A stretch of DNA of 64,000 nt, from assembly GCF_945859685.1 (NCBI RefSeq), contig NC_079148.1:56306421-56370420 (forward strand), read 5' to 3'. Positions 12,001 through 27,000 of this stretch are shown one piece after another. This DNA comes from Eupeodes corollae. Lineage: Eukaryota; Arthropoda; Insecta; Diptera; Syrphidae. The first letter of the stretch is position 1. Each line of letters opens with the position of its first letter. A model generated the notes under the pieces. The model had not been told where the DNA came from. It ran no database searches and saw only the letters and a list, made by a program, of their open reading frames with translations. The translations under genes were made by a program, and so were the position numbers.

Positions 12001-15000
12001 CAAACCACGCCTTGTGTTTCAAAAACTCATTTTTATTTTATGGAAAAATAAATTGCGAAATCCTAGAACAATTTGTAGTACGAGTAAATATCTGAATATA
12101 CATACCATTAATTGACTCTTCTTTATAGGTACCATCAACCATCATGTAGTTCATAAACAAAACATTAATTTGATTTACTAAATTAAAGTTGATGAGTTTG
12201 TTTTCACTTTCCTTACAACCAATCAAAGAGTTCAAATCACTTGACCTTAGCCTTAATATTGTGAAGCATGTTCGAACCCATATAAATACATAGAAGAACA
12301 GTTGTTCCAATCAAGCCTTTTATACTCAACAGCTTTACAGTGTTTGATAAATAAAAACAAATTACAAAACCAATTGCACTGAAATCAAACCCCTTCTTTA
12401 TTAATGGACAAAAACACAAAAATTATTATACTATAATATATCTGTTAAATATACCCACATTATATGGTACATATATACATTTTTAAATTTATAAAGAAAT
12501 ATGTATATTTTATATTTATTATTTAATTTAATATTATCAGTTTAATTAATGAGTAAACAAATAATTATAAAAAATACAAATAATTATTTAACCAAAATTA
12601 TCTCAATAACTGTTTATATATTTGTTTTTTTTTTTTTTTGAATTCAAACTATGACAACCAAATGGTTTTGATCTTTTTAAAAAACACGTTGTCACCCTTT
12701 CAGGTTTAAAGAGCAGGAGGCATCCAATCTAATTGAAAGATCGTACGTATATAAACAAAAGAAAAACAAAAACTGATGTTTTTTGCTTGCATTTGTTTAA
12801 TTTTTGTTTTGAATTTATATTTTGGCAATTTCAAGAATTTGGATTTTAATTTTTCCAAAAAAAAAACCATCGGCTATAAATTTTTCATTGCAGTAGCTTT
12901 AATTTTAGTTGTTTTAAGTTTTTTTTTATCTTCTTTATTTTGTCATGCAAAAATTGCTTTTTCTGTTTAATGCCAAAAATAAATATAATTTAGAGAGAAA
13001 AAAAAATAAAACATTTTCGTTTGATGTGCGTGCTCCTGTTGATTAGCCAATTTTTTCGCGTAGATTTCTACATACTACTGTTTTTATGTTTAGTTTGACA
13101 CTAAAACGCTTTCTTTGAGCATTATTGCAAATTTTATTGCTAAAAACATACAAAAATATTTAAAAATATAAATCATCAGAACATATATCTATTACGATAT
13201 GCTTCTACATACATATTATATTATCTAGACATAAATATTTAACTAGTTTAATTAAGTGTAATCTATAATTGTTTATATAATAACTGGATGCAATTTATTA
13301 CTAATATTGCAAAATCAAAAACAAAATATGAACTTGGTTGTTGTTAAATTAGAAATTATATTGACAAATTAAGCTTTCTTTTTTCTACGTTTGTATATCA
13401 ATTTATTTTATAAATAATATAAAAAAAATTAGATTATTTTTGAGGCTACTTAGTCATTGTGTGAAAGACTTCATCATTGGAAAAAAACACATATTCCAAC
13501 AAAACCATGAACACCCTGTAATATTCAGTTCATTACTTATTTGATATACACGTATTTTTCATAATTATAAAATTTAACATTTTATTTCGATTTAAAAATG
13601 TATGTACTGATTGATTAAATGGATAAACATTCTGCGGTCGCTATCCAATAAATCTTTCTTTTTTCAGAATTAGCAAGTATGTAAATAAACTTATTTTTTT
13701 TTCAATCAAGCCGAGCGTCGAAAATATTATGGTTTTTTTACTGTTCCACAAACAAAACAATATATTCTTAAATGATTAAGATTAAGTCCTGAATTCGAAT
13801 CTCACCTTTAAGTTTTTTTATTACATCAGGTTTTCAACCAAAAGCAGGGTTTTTAAGGCTACCCGAGACGAAATTTTGACCCTATTCTGGTCCTTAAAAG
13901 GATCTCATTTGCTCCTACATGCAGAAAAATGAACCTCATATCATCCTTAACTATCTTTCATCGTCCTTATTTCATCCTGCATGAATGTTTAGGATTTTTT
14001 CCATTTTTCTACGTATATTCTGTGAACCTCATATCGTCCTAAATGAAGGTTTATCAACACAGAAAATAGATATAATCCACTTTTGTTTATAAAAGTTCTT
14101 TATTTTATAAATAAAAAAAAGATTAAAATTAAAATATAAATTCTATTATTTTATAAAAAAAAAGCTTCCTAATAAATAAAATGAAAGAGAAAGACCAAAA
14201 GCAAGTAGGAAAAAGAGATACAAAAAGAGATAAAAATTAAAATAAGAAAGGGAACGAGAGAGAGGCAAATAAACTAGTATAAGAGAAAGAGAAAGAAAAT
14301 AAGAGTAAATAAACAAACAAAAGAGCTATGAAAAAGGTTAATTTTAGGCTCTTTGCAGTCGTCCTCATTTGATCCTAAACATCGTATTTTGTCCGATAAC
14401 TTCCACTATTAGGTTCAAATGAGGATCAAAATTTTAATTTAATTTTGTTTTATTAAACAAAATATAAACAATTTGGATCTTAAATAATATGATACTTATG
14501 ATTAATTTACATATGTTGGCACATAAGGGGCCTAACGTTATACAGTGGCTTAAGTTTAAATGAAATTATACAAATATAAATTACAAAAAAAAAATTAAAG
14601 TTACATCATTCATCGTTCTCAGGGTGTTCATTCCTGGTTATCAATGGAAGCAAAATTTTAACAGAAAGTTATCCTTTTTTGAATCTCTTTGAACCTCAGA
14701 GAACCTGAATTTTGGGCACAAAAATAAGGCTTCGACTCGGGTGAGCTTAAACACAATCAAAACTATAATAATACCAATACTATGATGATTTTAAAAAGTA
14801 TAAATCTTTGTCTTCTAGATACCGTTTAAATCATTTTAGCATCTTACCTAGTATCTGGAAATTCTTATTACTTATGAATTGTGTTTTTACTTTGTATGAA
14901 GTTTTGAGCAAACCTTGACAAATACGCTTGGGAGTCAGTTTTTTTTGTACTGATTTCGAATCCAACTTTCTGCTCAAGTTTTAAAAATATCCGTTTCCAC

Positions 15001-18000
15001 ATTATTTTAAATTTTTCTGTTGAAAGCCGTTTAAGCTGTTGAGACACGTAAAATTTAACAACATATAAAGAATTTTCGAAAATCTTATGAAATACTAAAA
15101 ATATTTCAACTGAATATCGAAAAAAATTCATTTTAGATTTATAAAACTATGAAGAATTTTATCGAGGAATGCTGATTAATTATCTTCTCAAGAAATATCT
15201 CAAAGATCGAAAGCTTCTTAATGACCGAGAGGAGGGCTTTCGTAGCAATGGTTGAGTTTGAAAATGCAACAAGTTGCACAAACCATGCCGACAAAATTCA
15301 TGGAATGCATTTATGAACAGAAAAACTACTGCAAGAATGCGGGAGATATACAATATCAAAAACCAGTTCATAAATGTCATCAATTTAGGCGCTTAAATAT
15401 GACAGAAATAATTAAGTTTTTTCTTTGAGTTACTCGGGTTTTGGGTTTTTATTGTATTAACAAAATTCTTTCAAAATGTCCAATACAAATGTTTTATTAG
15501 GGCTTATTTTAAATGTTTTGAATGGAACAAATTCATTCATTTCTAGGGAATATAAATATTATATTTCAACGTATTAATAAGAAATCAATTAATTTTTTGT
15601 CGAAAATTTAATAAATGTTCAATTATTTTGCGTACTTATTTTGTTCTGACATTTTTCTGCAGAGCGGCAACAAAAATAAAATGACTGCAGGTTTGATCGC
15701 ATTTCAGTTGTCAGGCTGTTTTTTTGAACAGAGTTACCGACTGCAGTAATGCAGGGTATTTACATTTATGAACGCTAATCTTGCATTACTGCTGATTTTT
15801 TACATTAATGAACTTACCCAATATGTCCACTAGTGATATCATGGTTCATTATAGTTTTAGAGAAAGTAAGATTATTGAACTTGATATTTCGAAGGCATTT
15901 AATAGGGTTTGGCATCAGATTCTCTTATCAAAAAAGCATACTTTCGGTTTTCATGATTTCCTTCTTCAATGGATCAGTAATTACTTTTCGCATCGTTTAA
16001 TACAAGTGTTATTGAATGGGTTCAGGTCTGAAAAGCACATAATATGCTGGTGTGCCTCAGGGTTCTGTTTTTTCTCCAACCCTCTTTTTAATTTTTATTA
16101 AAGATCTCCTGCTGCAACCTCTAAACCAAAACATTGTTTCGCTGTTCTTTTTACTCTTAGCTTTTCATATTCGTTTTCAGAATCACATCCCTCTTCGGGT
16201 GTTGAACGGCAACTAAAAAATATGATAACCTCATTAAATTCACCTTAACACTGTTGTTCAATGAGGAATAAAAAACCGTGTTTAATTTAATGCTTCGATT
16301 GGTTATTGATAATATAATCATAGTATCATTTACGTCGCTTGAATAGCGTCGCAAAGTTTCTTTTTGTATGCTCTAGAGAAATAGCCAGTTTAACCGTAAT
16401 TAACGCGTTTCTAGAAATTCTCATCAGTATATCCTCGAGCCCAACTTCGGTCTTACTGTTAAGTACAGATATTCGTTCTTTAGCCGTAATACGCGAGTGT
16501 GGAATGCCTTACCCTCACTCTGTCTTTCCAAGTCATTTCAATATTCAAAACCAATGTGCCCCGACACCAATTTTCAAGCACTCTCTTCCTTTCCTAGTGC
16601 TTACACTGTGTCTTTGAATAATAATATCAAAAACGGTTGAACAATTTGATATCAAAACTTCTTTGAAAAGTTACTTACTAATGAACCATTTTCCAAAACT
16701 TTTTAAAACAAAAACGAAACATATAATGTTTTTTTGTAAATCAATTAAACAATTAAAGTGAGTATACGCCCAAGTGTACCATCATTTCGTTTTGTTTGTC
16801 AAGTACTGGACAAAAACACGTAAAATCGGTCAAAGCGGTCTTAAGATTTTTTGCGATTTACTAAAAATTTTGGGTTGTACTTAATTCGGCTTAAATATAC
16901 TGTTGCTTAAAATGCCGCTTTCTTCACAAATTTTGTGTGTCAGAATTGTTATAAAAAAGATGAATTCGACTATTTCCGAGAAGTAAAAGCATTCAAAAAC
17001 TTAGAATGTTTGAAAAATTCAACGAAATCTGTTTAAAACTTAAGTTTAAATTTATGTCGATATTCGATTAATTAAAAGTGTATTTATCTTTAGGTAGATT
17101 ACTATGTTGTAGGATACCTTTCAATCCTTCAAATATCCTAATCTAACAACACTCTTATCCTATTTTTATACTGAGGACGATTAACTTATTTATTTTTTTT
17201 TATCTTTTGAGTGATCTGCCCTATATATCCAGCACTATAAATATAATTTAATTATATCTATAGTAATATCGTAAACATTTCATTTATTTTCAATTAATAT
17301 AAAAAACTGAAAAACCAACACAAAACTTTATCGAAATTAATCTTTTTTTTTTGTGTTTGTTAATAATATCATTTTTAATTATTTAGTAGGTATACATTGC
17401 TATCTATTCGGGCAAAAGATGCGTCTTTATTTTTTACTATTAAACGAATATTCACACTAAAATAAAATGAACAACACACAAAGCAATTAAACAATCCCGA
17501 GGATTTCACAATCATATTAAAATCAATTAAGTGAATGCGTCTATGACATTGTCCGGCAATTTTGTGCGTTGATGTACAGTGGGAGTTGAATTGGTTTAAA
17601 AGAAGAGTTAAATCAATCAATTTGAAAATTTACTAAAAATATGGCACACATTTTCGCAGTCGTTTTCCAAATATGTTTTTGTAGAGTCATTGAACATAAA
17701 TTCTTAGACCCACGTACTTATATAAATATAACTTCTATTTCAAATAGTGTGCAAAAGACTCCGAAATTGTGTATTATATATTTATACATCATGAACAGTA
17801 ATTGAATTTGACGAAATCATTGTTAAAAACCAAATATTTCCGAATTGATTTTAAAATCTAATCAGTTCTTGTTAAATTGACTAAATTGAATCTGGATGAA
17901 ATGATGGTATTTCATATTCCATCTTTAAGAAAATGCCTGAATCCTATTTCAGATAAAAGGAACAATTTTGCATTTCCTTAAACCATTAACAGATAATTAA

Positions 18001-21000
18001 TTGGTAAAAATTTTAGTTTAAAAGAAATTTTAAACTTTTCCTTTTTTCGTAAATCTTTAAAAGAGCAGCCCACTGTTATTGTTGCGCGAGATAGATTAAA
18101 GTTTTTGTGAATTTTTCATTTTATTATCTGTTAAATTAAACAAACCAAACACTAATTGAATGCCACTGTTTGAGTACATTCGTGATCGAAAATGTGCTCT
18201 ATTGATTGATATTGATCATTCAATTAGACAATAATTTAAACAAAAACAAAACCAATGAAGAACAAAATATTGGTTAATTTAATCCATCACTTTCTGTCTA
18301 TCATCAAAACTGAGTAAATTGGCAAAAAGAAACATTATTTTATATAAAACATATTTTTAAGCTAAAATTTCTGTTTCACATTTTCAATCACAAAATATGG
18401 ATTTAAAAAAAAGTGATTTATTCAATGCAAACTGCACTTAATATATTTAATTATTATTTAAGTACAAATAAAAACTTTCAATTGTTTTAATTTTTTGTTT
18501 CTTTGCAAAGATACCTGCATAAAGTAGAATATAAATTACATTTCAAAATGTGTTACAAGCCAAAAAAAAATAAATCTACACTTCATCATTATACGTGTAA
18601 TTAATTTCCATGCCATTTTTACTCAACACGTACATTTTTATGATTTGTATGTAGTTTGTAGGTTAATAAAAATTATAATTAATACAGACACAATAAGTAG
18701 TTGAATGTGTTGTGTACAGAGTCAAACTATTATTATTCAAATAAGTTCGTAAATATTTTGTTTTGTTTGTTGTTTTTTTTGTATTTTAATTTTACAATTA
18801 TTATTTTTAATGGCAGAATTTTCGGGGATTCATTATATGAACAGTGAAGCCACTAAGTTAACAAAGAATGTTACATTTTGAGGTACTATACGCATCAAGG
18901 GTAACTTTGGTTTGTTTTCAATTCTTTTTTAAATAAATTTTTATGTTGTACAAATTAAAAGAAGTTTTTTGAAATCTTAATGAAAACCAACATTACAAAG
19001 AAAAAATTGGCTGATGAAAAATTGATGTACAAAAAAAGGTTTTATTTCTTACAATAGGTACTAATCAAACTAATACTGATATACAGATTTTTCCGAGGTT
19101 TTATTTTGATAAAACAGTATTTTGTAAGATCAATCAATGGATGCTTATTTCTGTAAGTCCTCAATAACTTCACGAATTACCTTGTTTAGGTCTTGAATTA
19201 ATTGTAAAACATTGGCATACACTTTTTCTTTCACTTGGATCTAAACAAAAAGGTTAAAGGGGTTAAATCACAAAATTACTAATATGGTCAGGAAATTTTT
19301 CCTGCAAAATTGCGATTATGTCGTTGCTGGTGTAACATAAATATCTTCCAATTGCGGACATAAATAATTATGAACCATGCGTCAATAGTGCAATACATTC
19401 AACATAGTAGTCGCAGTAGCTTCATTTTTGAATAAAAAAGTTAAAATCACTTCATCAGTCCTGAAACTTCAGGTGCTTTTTAAAAATCATTCTTGGATTG
19501 TTTTAGTCATACATTCTCCGTATTAACGCAGCCTCTAAATAAAAATGAGCATCATCAAAAATGATGATTTTTTGATAGAAATACAGAGGTGGAATCGGCT
19601 AAGGTGATAGTTGACTATCATTTTTTTGATAGTCAAATTGACTATCATTTTCATTCCGTCTGCGTAAGATGATTCAACTCAATTCAATTTGATTGAACAA
19701 TTTCAGATTCAAATTGTCAAAATTAGTTGTTGCCTTGGTTAAATTTTAAATTGATTCTTATAAAATATCTAAATAAAAGTTTCAAATTGGCTGATTTTGA
19801 ATAAAATTCTTACTTTTCTTGCTTTCTTCGAATGTCGTTAGCTTTGTCGGTCACAGGAAGGTGTTCTCTTTAAAGAAACAAAGTGAACTAAGAAAATTTT
19901 CCAGTCGTTTGTGTAAGGGTCTGGTAGCTCTATTCGAAATAAACATATTTGTTTGAAAACGACTATCACATTTTTTTGTGACAACTTTTTAGGTATCAAT
20001 CTATCTTACTCTTTAAAACCAAATGGTGTAAACAATGAAGAGTTTGAGACAATAAATGTCAGAATTTTTCAGATCACTAAAATCACTGTAGTAGAAGTCT
20101 TCTAAGTGAAGCCACCGTCTTTGTGATAGGGCAGCACATGAAACATAAAAGGTGAGACACTGTCTCCTCTTCTTCTTATTCCGTGCAGCTTCTGCAAAAA
20201 TCGTTTCCTGGCGTCTAAGTTAAAAAGTATGCATACCTATAATTAGACATGGTTCTGGACATCTATAACGAGATCTAATGTGCAATCTGCTAACAGAAAT
20301 GAGTTGATTTGAGCGTTCAACATAGAGCATTTGCCAAATTAGTTGACAGATAAGTGGTCCATATATGGTTCGGTTTCATGATTAAGCATTAGTTAACAAG
20401 AAGCAAGTAGTAGTCCAACAAAGGCCAAAAAGTTTCATTTTTTCCAAGTTTGTTAGCTTCGTGGTATCTTGAAATGTCTTTATGACTCGAATGAGGATTG
20501 AACTTTTCTATCATATTTACAAGAGATGATCGAAAATGTAGGGCTGGTATTGATTATATGGATACAGAGTTTAATGATTTTATGGCAGGTCACCTTCCTG
20601 AGAAGATGTGTATCAGTAGTCGATATCACGTTTTCTTTGAGTCAAGAAAAGGCCTCTTTATTCTGCGTGGATAACGCTACAGTGATTGAAACATAGATTT
20701 AGGTTATTGTGCAAAATAAACGGTGATTTTTTAAGAGCTTGAGAACTTTAAAAAAAAAAAAACGCATAAAATTTGCAAAATCTCATCGATTCTTTATTTG
20801 AAACGTTAGATTGGTCCATGACTTTTTGAAGATAATTTCATTTAAATGTTGACCGCGGCTGCGTCTTAGGTGGTCCATTCGGAAAGTCCAGTTTTGGGTA
20901 ACTTTTTCGAGCATTTCGGCCGGAATAGCCCGAATTTCTTCGGAAATGTTGTCTTCCAAAGCTGGAATAGTTGCTGGCTTATTTGTGTAGACTTTAGACT

Positions 21001-24000
21001 TGACGTAGCCCCACAAAAAATAGTCTAAAGGCGTCAAATCGCATGATCTTGGTGGCCAACTTTCCGGTCCCTTCCTTGAGATGAATTGTTCTCCGAAGCT
21101 TTCCCTCAAAATGGCCATAGAATCGCGAGCTGTGTGGCATGTAGCGCCATCTTGTTGAAACCACATGTCAACCAAGTTCAGTTCTTCCATTTTTGGCAAC
21201 AAAAAGTTTGTTAGCATTGAACGATAGCGATCGCCATTCACCGTAACGTTGCGTCCAACAGCATCTTTGAAAAAATACGGTCCAATGATTCCACCAGCGT
21301 ACAAACCACACCAAACAGTGCATTTTTCGGGATGCATAGGCAGTTCTTGAACGGCTTCTGGTTGCTCTTCACTCCAAATGCGGCAATTTTGCTTATTTAC
21401 GTAGCCATTCAACCAGAAATGAGCCTCATAACAAAATTTGTCGATAAAAAAGCGAATTTTCTGCCAACTTTTCTAGGGCCCATTCACTGAAAATTCGACG
21501 TTGTGGCAGATCTTTCGGCTTCAGTTCTTGCACGAGCTGTATTTTACACGGTTTTACACCAAGATCTTTGCGTAAAATCTTCCATGTGGTCGAATAACAC
21601 AAACCCAATTGCTGCGAACGGCGACGAATCGACATTTCACGGTCTTCAGCAACACTCAGAAACAGACGCAATATTCTCTTCTGTACGCACTGTACGCATT
21701 CGTGTGGTTGGTTTAATGTCCAATAATGTAAATTGAGTGCGAAACTTGGTCACAATCGCATTAATTGTTTGCTCACTTGGTCGATTATGTAGACCATAAA
21801 TCGGACGTAAAGCGCGAAACACATTTCGAACCGAACACTGATTTTGGTAATAAAATTCAATGATTTGCAAGCGTAGCTCGTTAGTAAGTCTATTCATGAT
21901 GAAATGTCAAAGCATACTGAGCATCTTTCTCTTTGACACCATGTCTGAAATCCCGCGTGATCTGTCAAATACTAATGCATGAAAATCCTAACCTCAAAAA
22001 AATCACCCTTTACTATTAAATGTGGTTTATGGAATATCTTATTCCAAATATCAACGAGGAATCAACAAACCTGGGTTTTTCTCAACACTACGGTCACAGC
22101 ATTAATATTCTCCGTTGTTCTTGAGTGCCACAAACGGTTATTCACATTACTTAACAAATTGTTCCAACAGCTCAATTTTGTCCACCAGTCTGCCTAGAAG
22201 GTGCTTTACGACCGACGACCTGAACGAGATTTAGTTTTGCCATTTTATGGTGAGTTTTAGTAATTTCATTGCGTCGTTGAAGCATGTATCGTTCTAATTT
22301 TAGTAGTGGCGCTAGTATACTTGTCAAATGACAAAATTTGACAGCTACAAAAGTGATAGCTGCCCTAATGGCAGTAATTTCTGATCAACTTTTTCAACAT
22401 TTAGATAATACTAAATACTAAATCGTCGATGATATTCTGGATTGTGAAATCTCTTTGGTGGAAATTGAAAATGTCTTAAAAAAATCAAAAAATGGAAAGG
22501 CACCGGGAGAAGATGGTATCCCGTACGATTTTTTTAAAAATGCTACGCCAGTATTTCTGTTGCACCTCAAAAAATTGTATGACAACATTTTTTCGAACTC
22601 TATTGTACCAAAATCTTTTAAAAACTCTGTAATCTTCCCCATACACAAAAAAGGCGCTTTAGATAAAGCCGAAAACTACCGTGGCATATCGTTTATGAAC
22701 ACCATTGGCAAACTCTTTTGTGGAATTCTACTCGCTAGACTTGAAAAATGGATTGATGAAAACAACACCATGACCGAACTACAGGCAGGATTCAGAAAAA
22801 ACTACTTGACTATCGACCACATTTTTAGTCTAACTGCAATAGTGAAAGGTTTTCAAGCGAGAAACAAAAAGGTGTACGCACTTTTTGTAGATTTCAAGGC
22901 GGCTTTCGATCTCATTCATAGAAACGCGCTTTTGTACAAGTTATCGCAAATCGGACTTTCTACCAAATTCATTCAGATCATCAAAGAAATGTATTGTGGA
23001 ACTAATGCTGCTGTTTGGGATGGAAACAATATATCGGATTGGTTTGAAACAGATAGTGGTGTGAAGCAGGGATGCCCACTTAGTGCATTGTTATTTGCAC
23101 TTTTTATAAACGATATTGTGACTGAACTACCTGGTGGAATCAGAATTGCAGGCACCATAGTAAATGTTCTTTTGTACGCCGATGATTTGGTAATTTTATC
23201 TGAAAATCCGCAAAATCTACAATTGATGATAAACCGCCTTGTTTCATTCTGTGAGAAGTGGGGACTTATCATTAACACAGATAAATCGAAGGTAATGGTT
23301 TTCTCAAGAAATAATCGGGGTAACCCAACACAAAACTATAATTGGTTCTTGGGAACTAACCGTCTTGATGTTGTGAGAGAATATACTTATTTGGGAGTAA
23401 AGCTTAATACAACACTTGATTTCAAAACACATTTTGAAGAAAAAACTAAAACTTGCCAGAAACTTATAAACTCTACTTGGAAAAATGTTTTGTTCAATGA
23501 ACACGTTAGTCTGTCAACAAAGTACAAAATCTTTGATTCAGTCGTTAAATCGACATTGTGTTACGCTGCAGAAGTATGGGGAACTGATGAATTTGAAGAA
23601 ATGGAAAAGCTGCAAAGAAGTTTCATCAAAAAATTGTTCAACCTACCAATAAAAACTCCAAATTATGCTATTTACTTAGAAACAGGTTTACCCAAAATTT
23701 TTACTAGTACTCTTAAAACACAAGCCGACTATATTCTAAAAGTACTTGACTTCCCCGAATCACGACTCGTATGGAAAATGCTACAGTATGAAATCCGAAA
23801 TAAAGATTGGTGGATGGAGAAATGGCGAAATCTTGGCGAAGTCTATGGAGAAAATACCAACATAATTCCCGGCGATAGAATAACAATAAAAGATCGGTTG
23901 TATCGTACAATACAAAAGTTTGAAGATAATCAGAGAGCGTTGCTTGTAGCGGAAGCCCAGCAGTCGGATAGCAGATTCTTGTACTCAAAACTCAACTATA

Positions 24001-27000
24001 ATCTAGAAGGTGATAACTATTTTTGTGATTCGCATAGTTACCAACAAATCTCTTTAATATTTAAAACTAGATGCGAGGTCCTTGGGCTAAACGATGCACC
24101 ATATAATGGAAGTTTTGATCGGTTTTGCACATTGTGTAACCTCAAATCAAAAGAGGACTGCTTTGACTTTATTGGAGTGTGCCCAATTTATGCAATACAA
24201 AGACAACAATATTTAGGAGCTAAATATTTAACGGTGCAAGAAACAGTTAATTTGCTAAATGGCCCGAACTGGAAAAATCTTTATTTATTCTTAAAAAGTG
24301 CATATAATTATAGAATGTTATTGATAACTGAATTTGATTAAAACAAAATTGTAATGTAAACTTCTTAAACCAAAAAAAAAAAAAAAGAAATTAAATTAAA
24401 TTGTTAAAATATTATTGCCAACTGAGCTGACGGCAATGCCATAGCTTATAAATTCATTTTTGTAATAATCATGTTATTACTTTATAAAATCAATAAATGA
24501 ATTACTTACTTACTTAATACTAAATTTTCAAGTGAAACAATTTTGTTGTAAATCTTGAAGTTCTTAAAAAAAAACCAAGAACAACCTGACAAACAAGTTT
24601 TCAAAAAGTACCTTTATTCATAGCAACTTATACGTATTTTTAACGATTCACCTGATTTTTATATTTTCAGAATTTTTTTCTTTAATAATTATTAATACTA
24701 ACTTTTTTCCGTATGATGATGGCAACACCAGTGTCCATTTATTTATGTTATACATTTCGTCTTAGATAAAGTAATAAATGAAATTACTTCAACTTTTATT
24801 AAATTTCATTTAAATTTATAAAAATAAAACAATATTAATCAAAATCTTAAAAAAGTTGCCTCAAAAACGAATTGATGAATTTTATTTAATTTTTGTTTGA
24901 GGATGTATTATAATTTATTACTTTTTAACGTTATACAAAAATTATGTGCAAAAACAAAAAAGCTTAAAAACTTCTAAAACATTTTTTTCTTTAATAATTT
25001 ATCATTCAAAATTGTTTAAACAATTAAATATGTTTCGAGTGGTTCAAAAATCATAAAATTACTATTAAAATACGTTAATTTTAAACCTTTGAGCTTTGAA
25101 AAGCTGCTTGGAAATTTTTGTTTTCACTTTTTGGTCGCACTGTCCAATTGAAACAAACAAGTTGAAGTATTGCCGTGTAGCACGATTGGCATCATCATCA
25201 TCATCATCATCATCATGATCATGATCATCATCAACATCATCCCCCAAACACACATATCAACAGGGAAAAATTTATTTTATTATTGTTATGTAAGCTAAAA
25301 AGCTACAAATAAAAATTATTAACCACACCAGAAGCGCTGCTCGTTAAAGTGGTCCACAGACATGTTTTTGTGATTCTTAATTCGGATCTCTGTCTGCGAT
25401 GACAATAAGGGCGCGCAGTATTTTCATTTTGCGATGTTATTTTAACGCTGGTATCATAAAATAAAATAAAAAATACAAAAAAATAATAATAATTGCCTGC
25501 GAGATCTGGTATGTCCATCCAGCGCCACCGTGCGTCGTCGCCATCGTCGCCGTCACCGCCGCCTCAACCGCCGCCGCTGTTGCTGCTGCTGTCAATGCCG
25601 CTGCCCGGTCATATACGAAAAGATATACTCGTGACCGGTCCGGAATAGTATGTTTTCCCCGCGTTAGTGAATTTTTGTTTTATTGAGAATACAAAAGAAA
25701 AATTATTATTAAAAATTTAAAAAAAAAAATATTTATATATCAAGTGAAAAAAAGTGTTCTGTGAAATGGAGTTATTCAAACTTACTCGAATTACGTGTTA
25801 CAAGTATTAAAAAAGAAAATACATACAAAATTTTGTTACAGGTCTTAATCAGGCCTTTCTGATGTAAAAATTTAAAGAATTGTTTTTTTTTTCACAAATC
25901 AAAATAAAATCCCAAAAGTGAAATGAATCATCACCATCATAGTTGTGGCAACATGATTCCGACAGCTTTTGACGATGAGGATGATTTGGCTGCTGCCATA
26001 GCTCACGAACGGAATAATATGTTTCACAAACCGCGAAGGTACCTACACTACTCGCAAATATTATTAATTTAAATCGGCGGCGTTTATTATCCTGAAAATA
26101 AAAACGCTGCAATATAATTATAATTTTCCAACCATATCATCTGTTCTATAGTGTGGAACAATAATTTAAACAAATGTGTAAATATTTAGTATCGAAAATC
26201 AAATCGTTTGTAGAATTTCATTAAAATTTTAATGAGCTTTCAAAAGTTTATTTGTTTTTTTTTTTTTTTGTTAAATTTTATTTAAACAAAATACACAGGA
26301 TAGTAATAGGTGAAGGCAGCTAGCGCCATTTATTAAACATTTCCGAAAAAATAAAACAACAAATTTCAGTTAAATTAATTGATGACCTATTTAAACGTAA
26401 GAGTCTGATGAATTGATTTATAAAAAAAACGTATGACTATATTTTTAATTTAAAGTTAATTTTAAAACAATTTATTAGGTGTGCTAGTTTCTAGTATAAC
26501 TTATGTGCAATATAAAATGCTCCTTTTTGTATTGTTGCGCAGAAAAGATTTACATACTTTTGTATTCTTTTTAATTTAAATAAAAAAATAGACACAGATT
26601 TCTGTTCAAAAGCTAAAAAAAGCGATACAATTTTAAAGTAATTTTCTCTTTATTGTTTTAAATATTTGTTTGTTTTTTATTAAAGATTTGTTTTGCAATT
26701 TGTGATCAATGTAAACAAAAATATGCAATACTAAAAATAATTTCAAACAACGCAAAATTAATGATTGGTCTTCTTTAATATAGAAGCACAATTTTTAAAA
26801 TTACTTTGCCTAAATGGAAATTTCTATTAATCAAATTGCTAGAAAACAATTTTCAACATCATCAAATCACTTTTTCCAAAATCGTGAGCCTAGGATTTGG
26901 ATATCAATAAAAATCCAAAAGGCGGCTGATTTGGAATTGCAATCAATTGATTGGTGCGCACCTCTGCAACCATATCAATCAATTGTTCTATGTTAAGGAG

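Noticed and set aside
13780..13830. tRNA gene suggested by GAATTCGAATCTC
   Set aside because: No A box, acceptor stem or cloverleaf can be drawn; the block is shared with a second dispersed-repeat copy.
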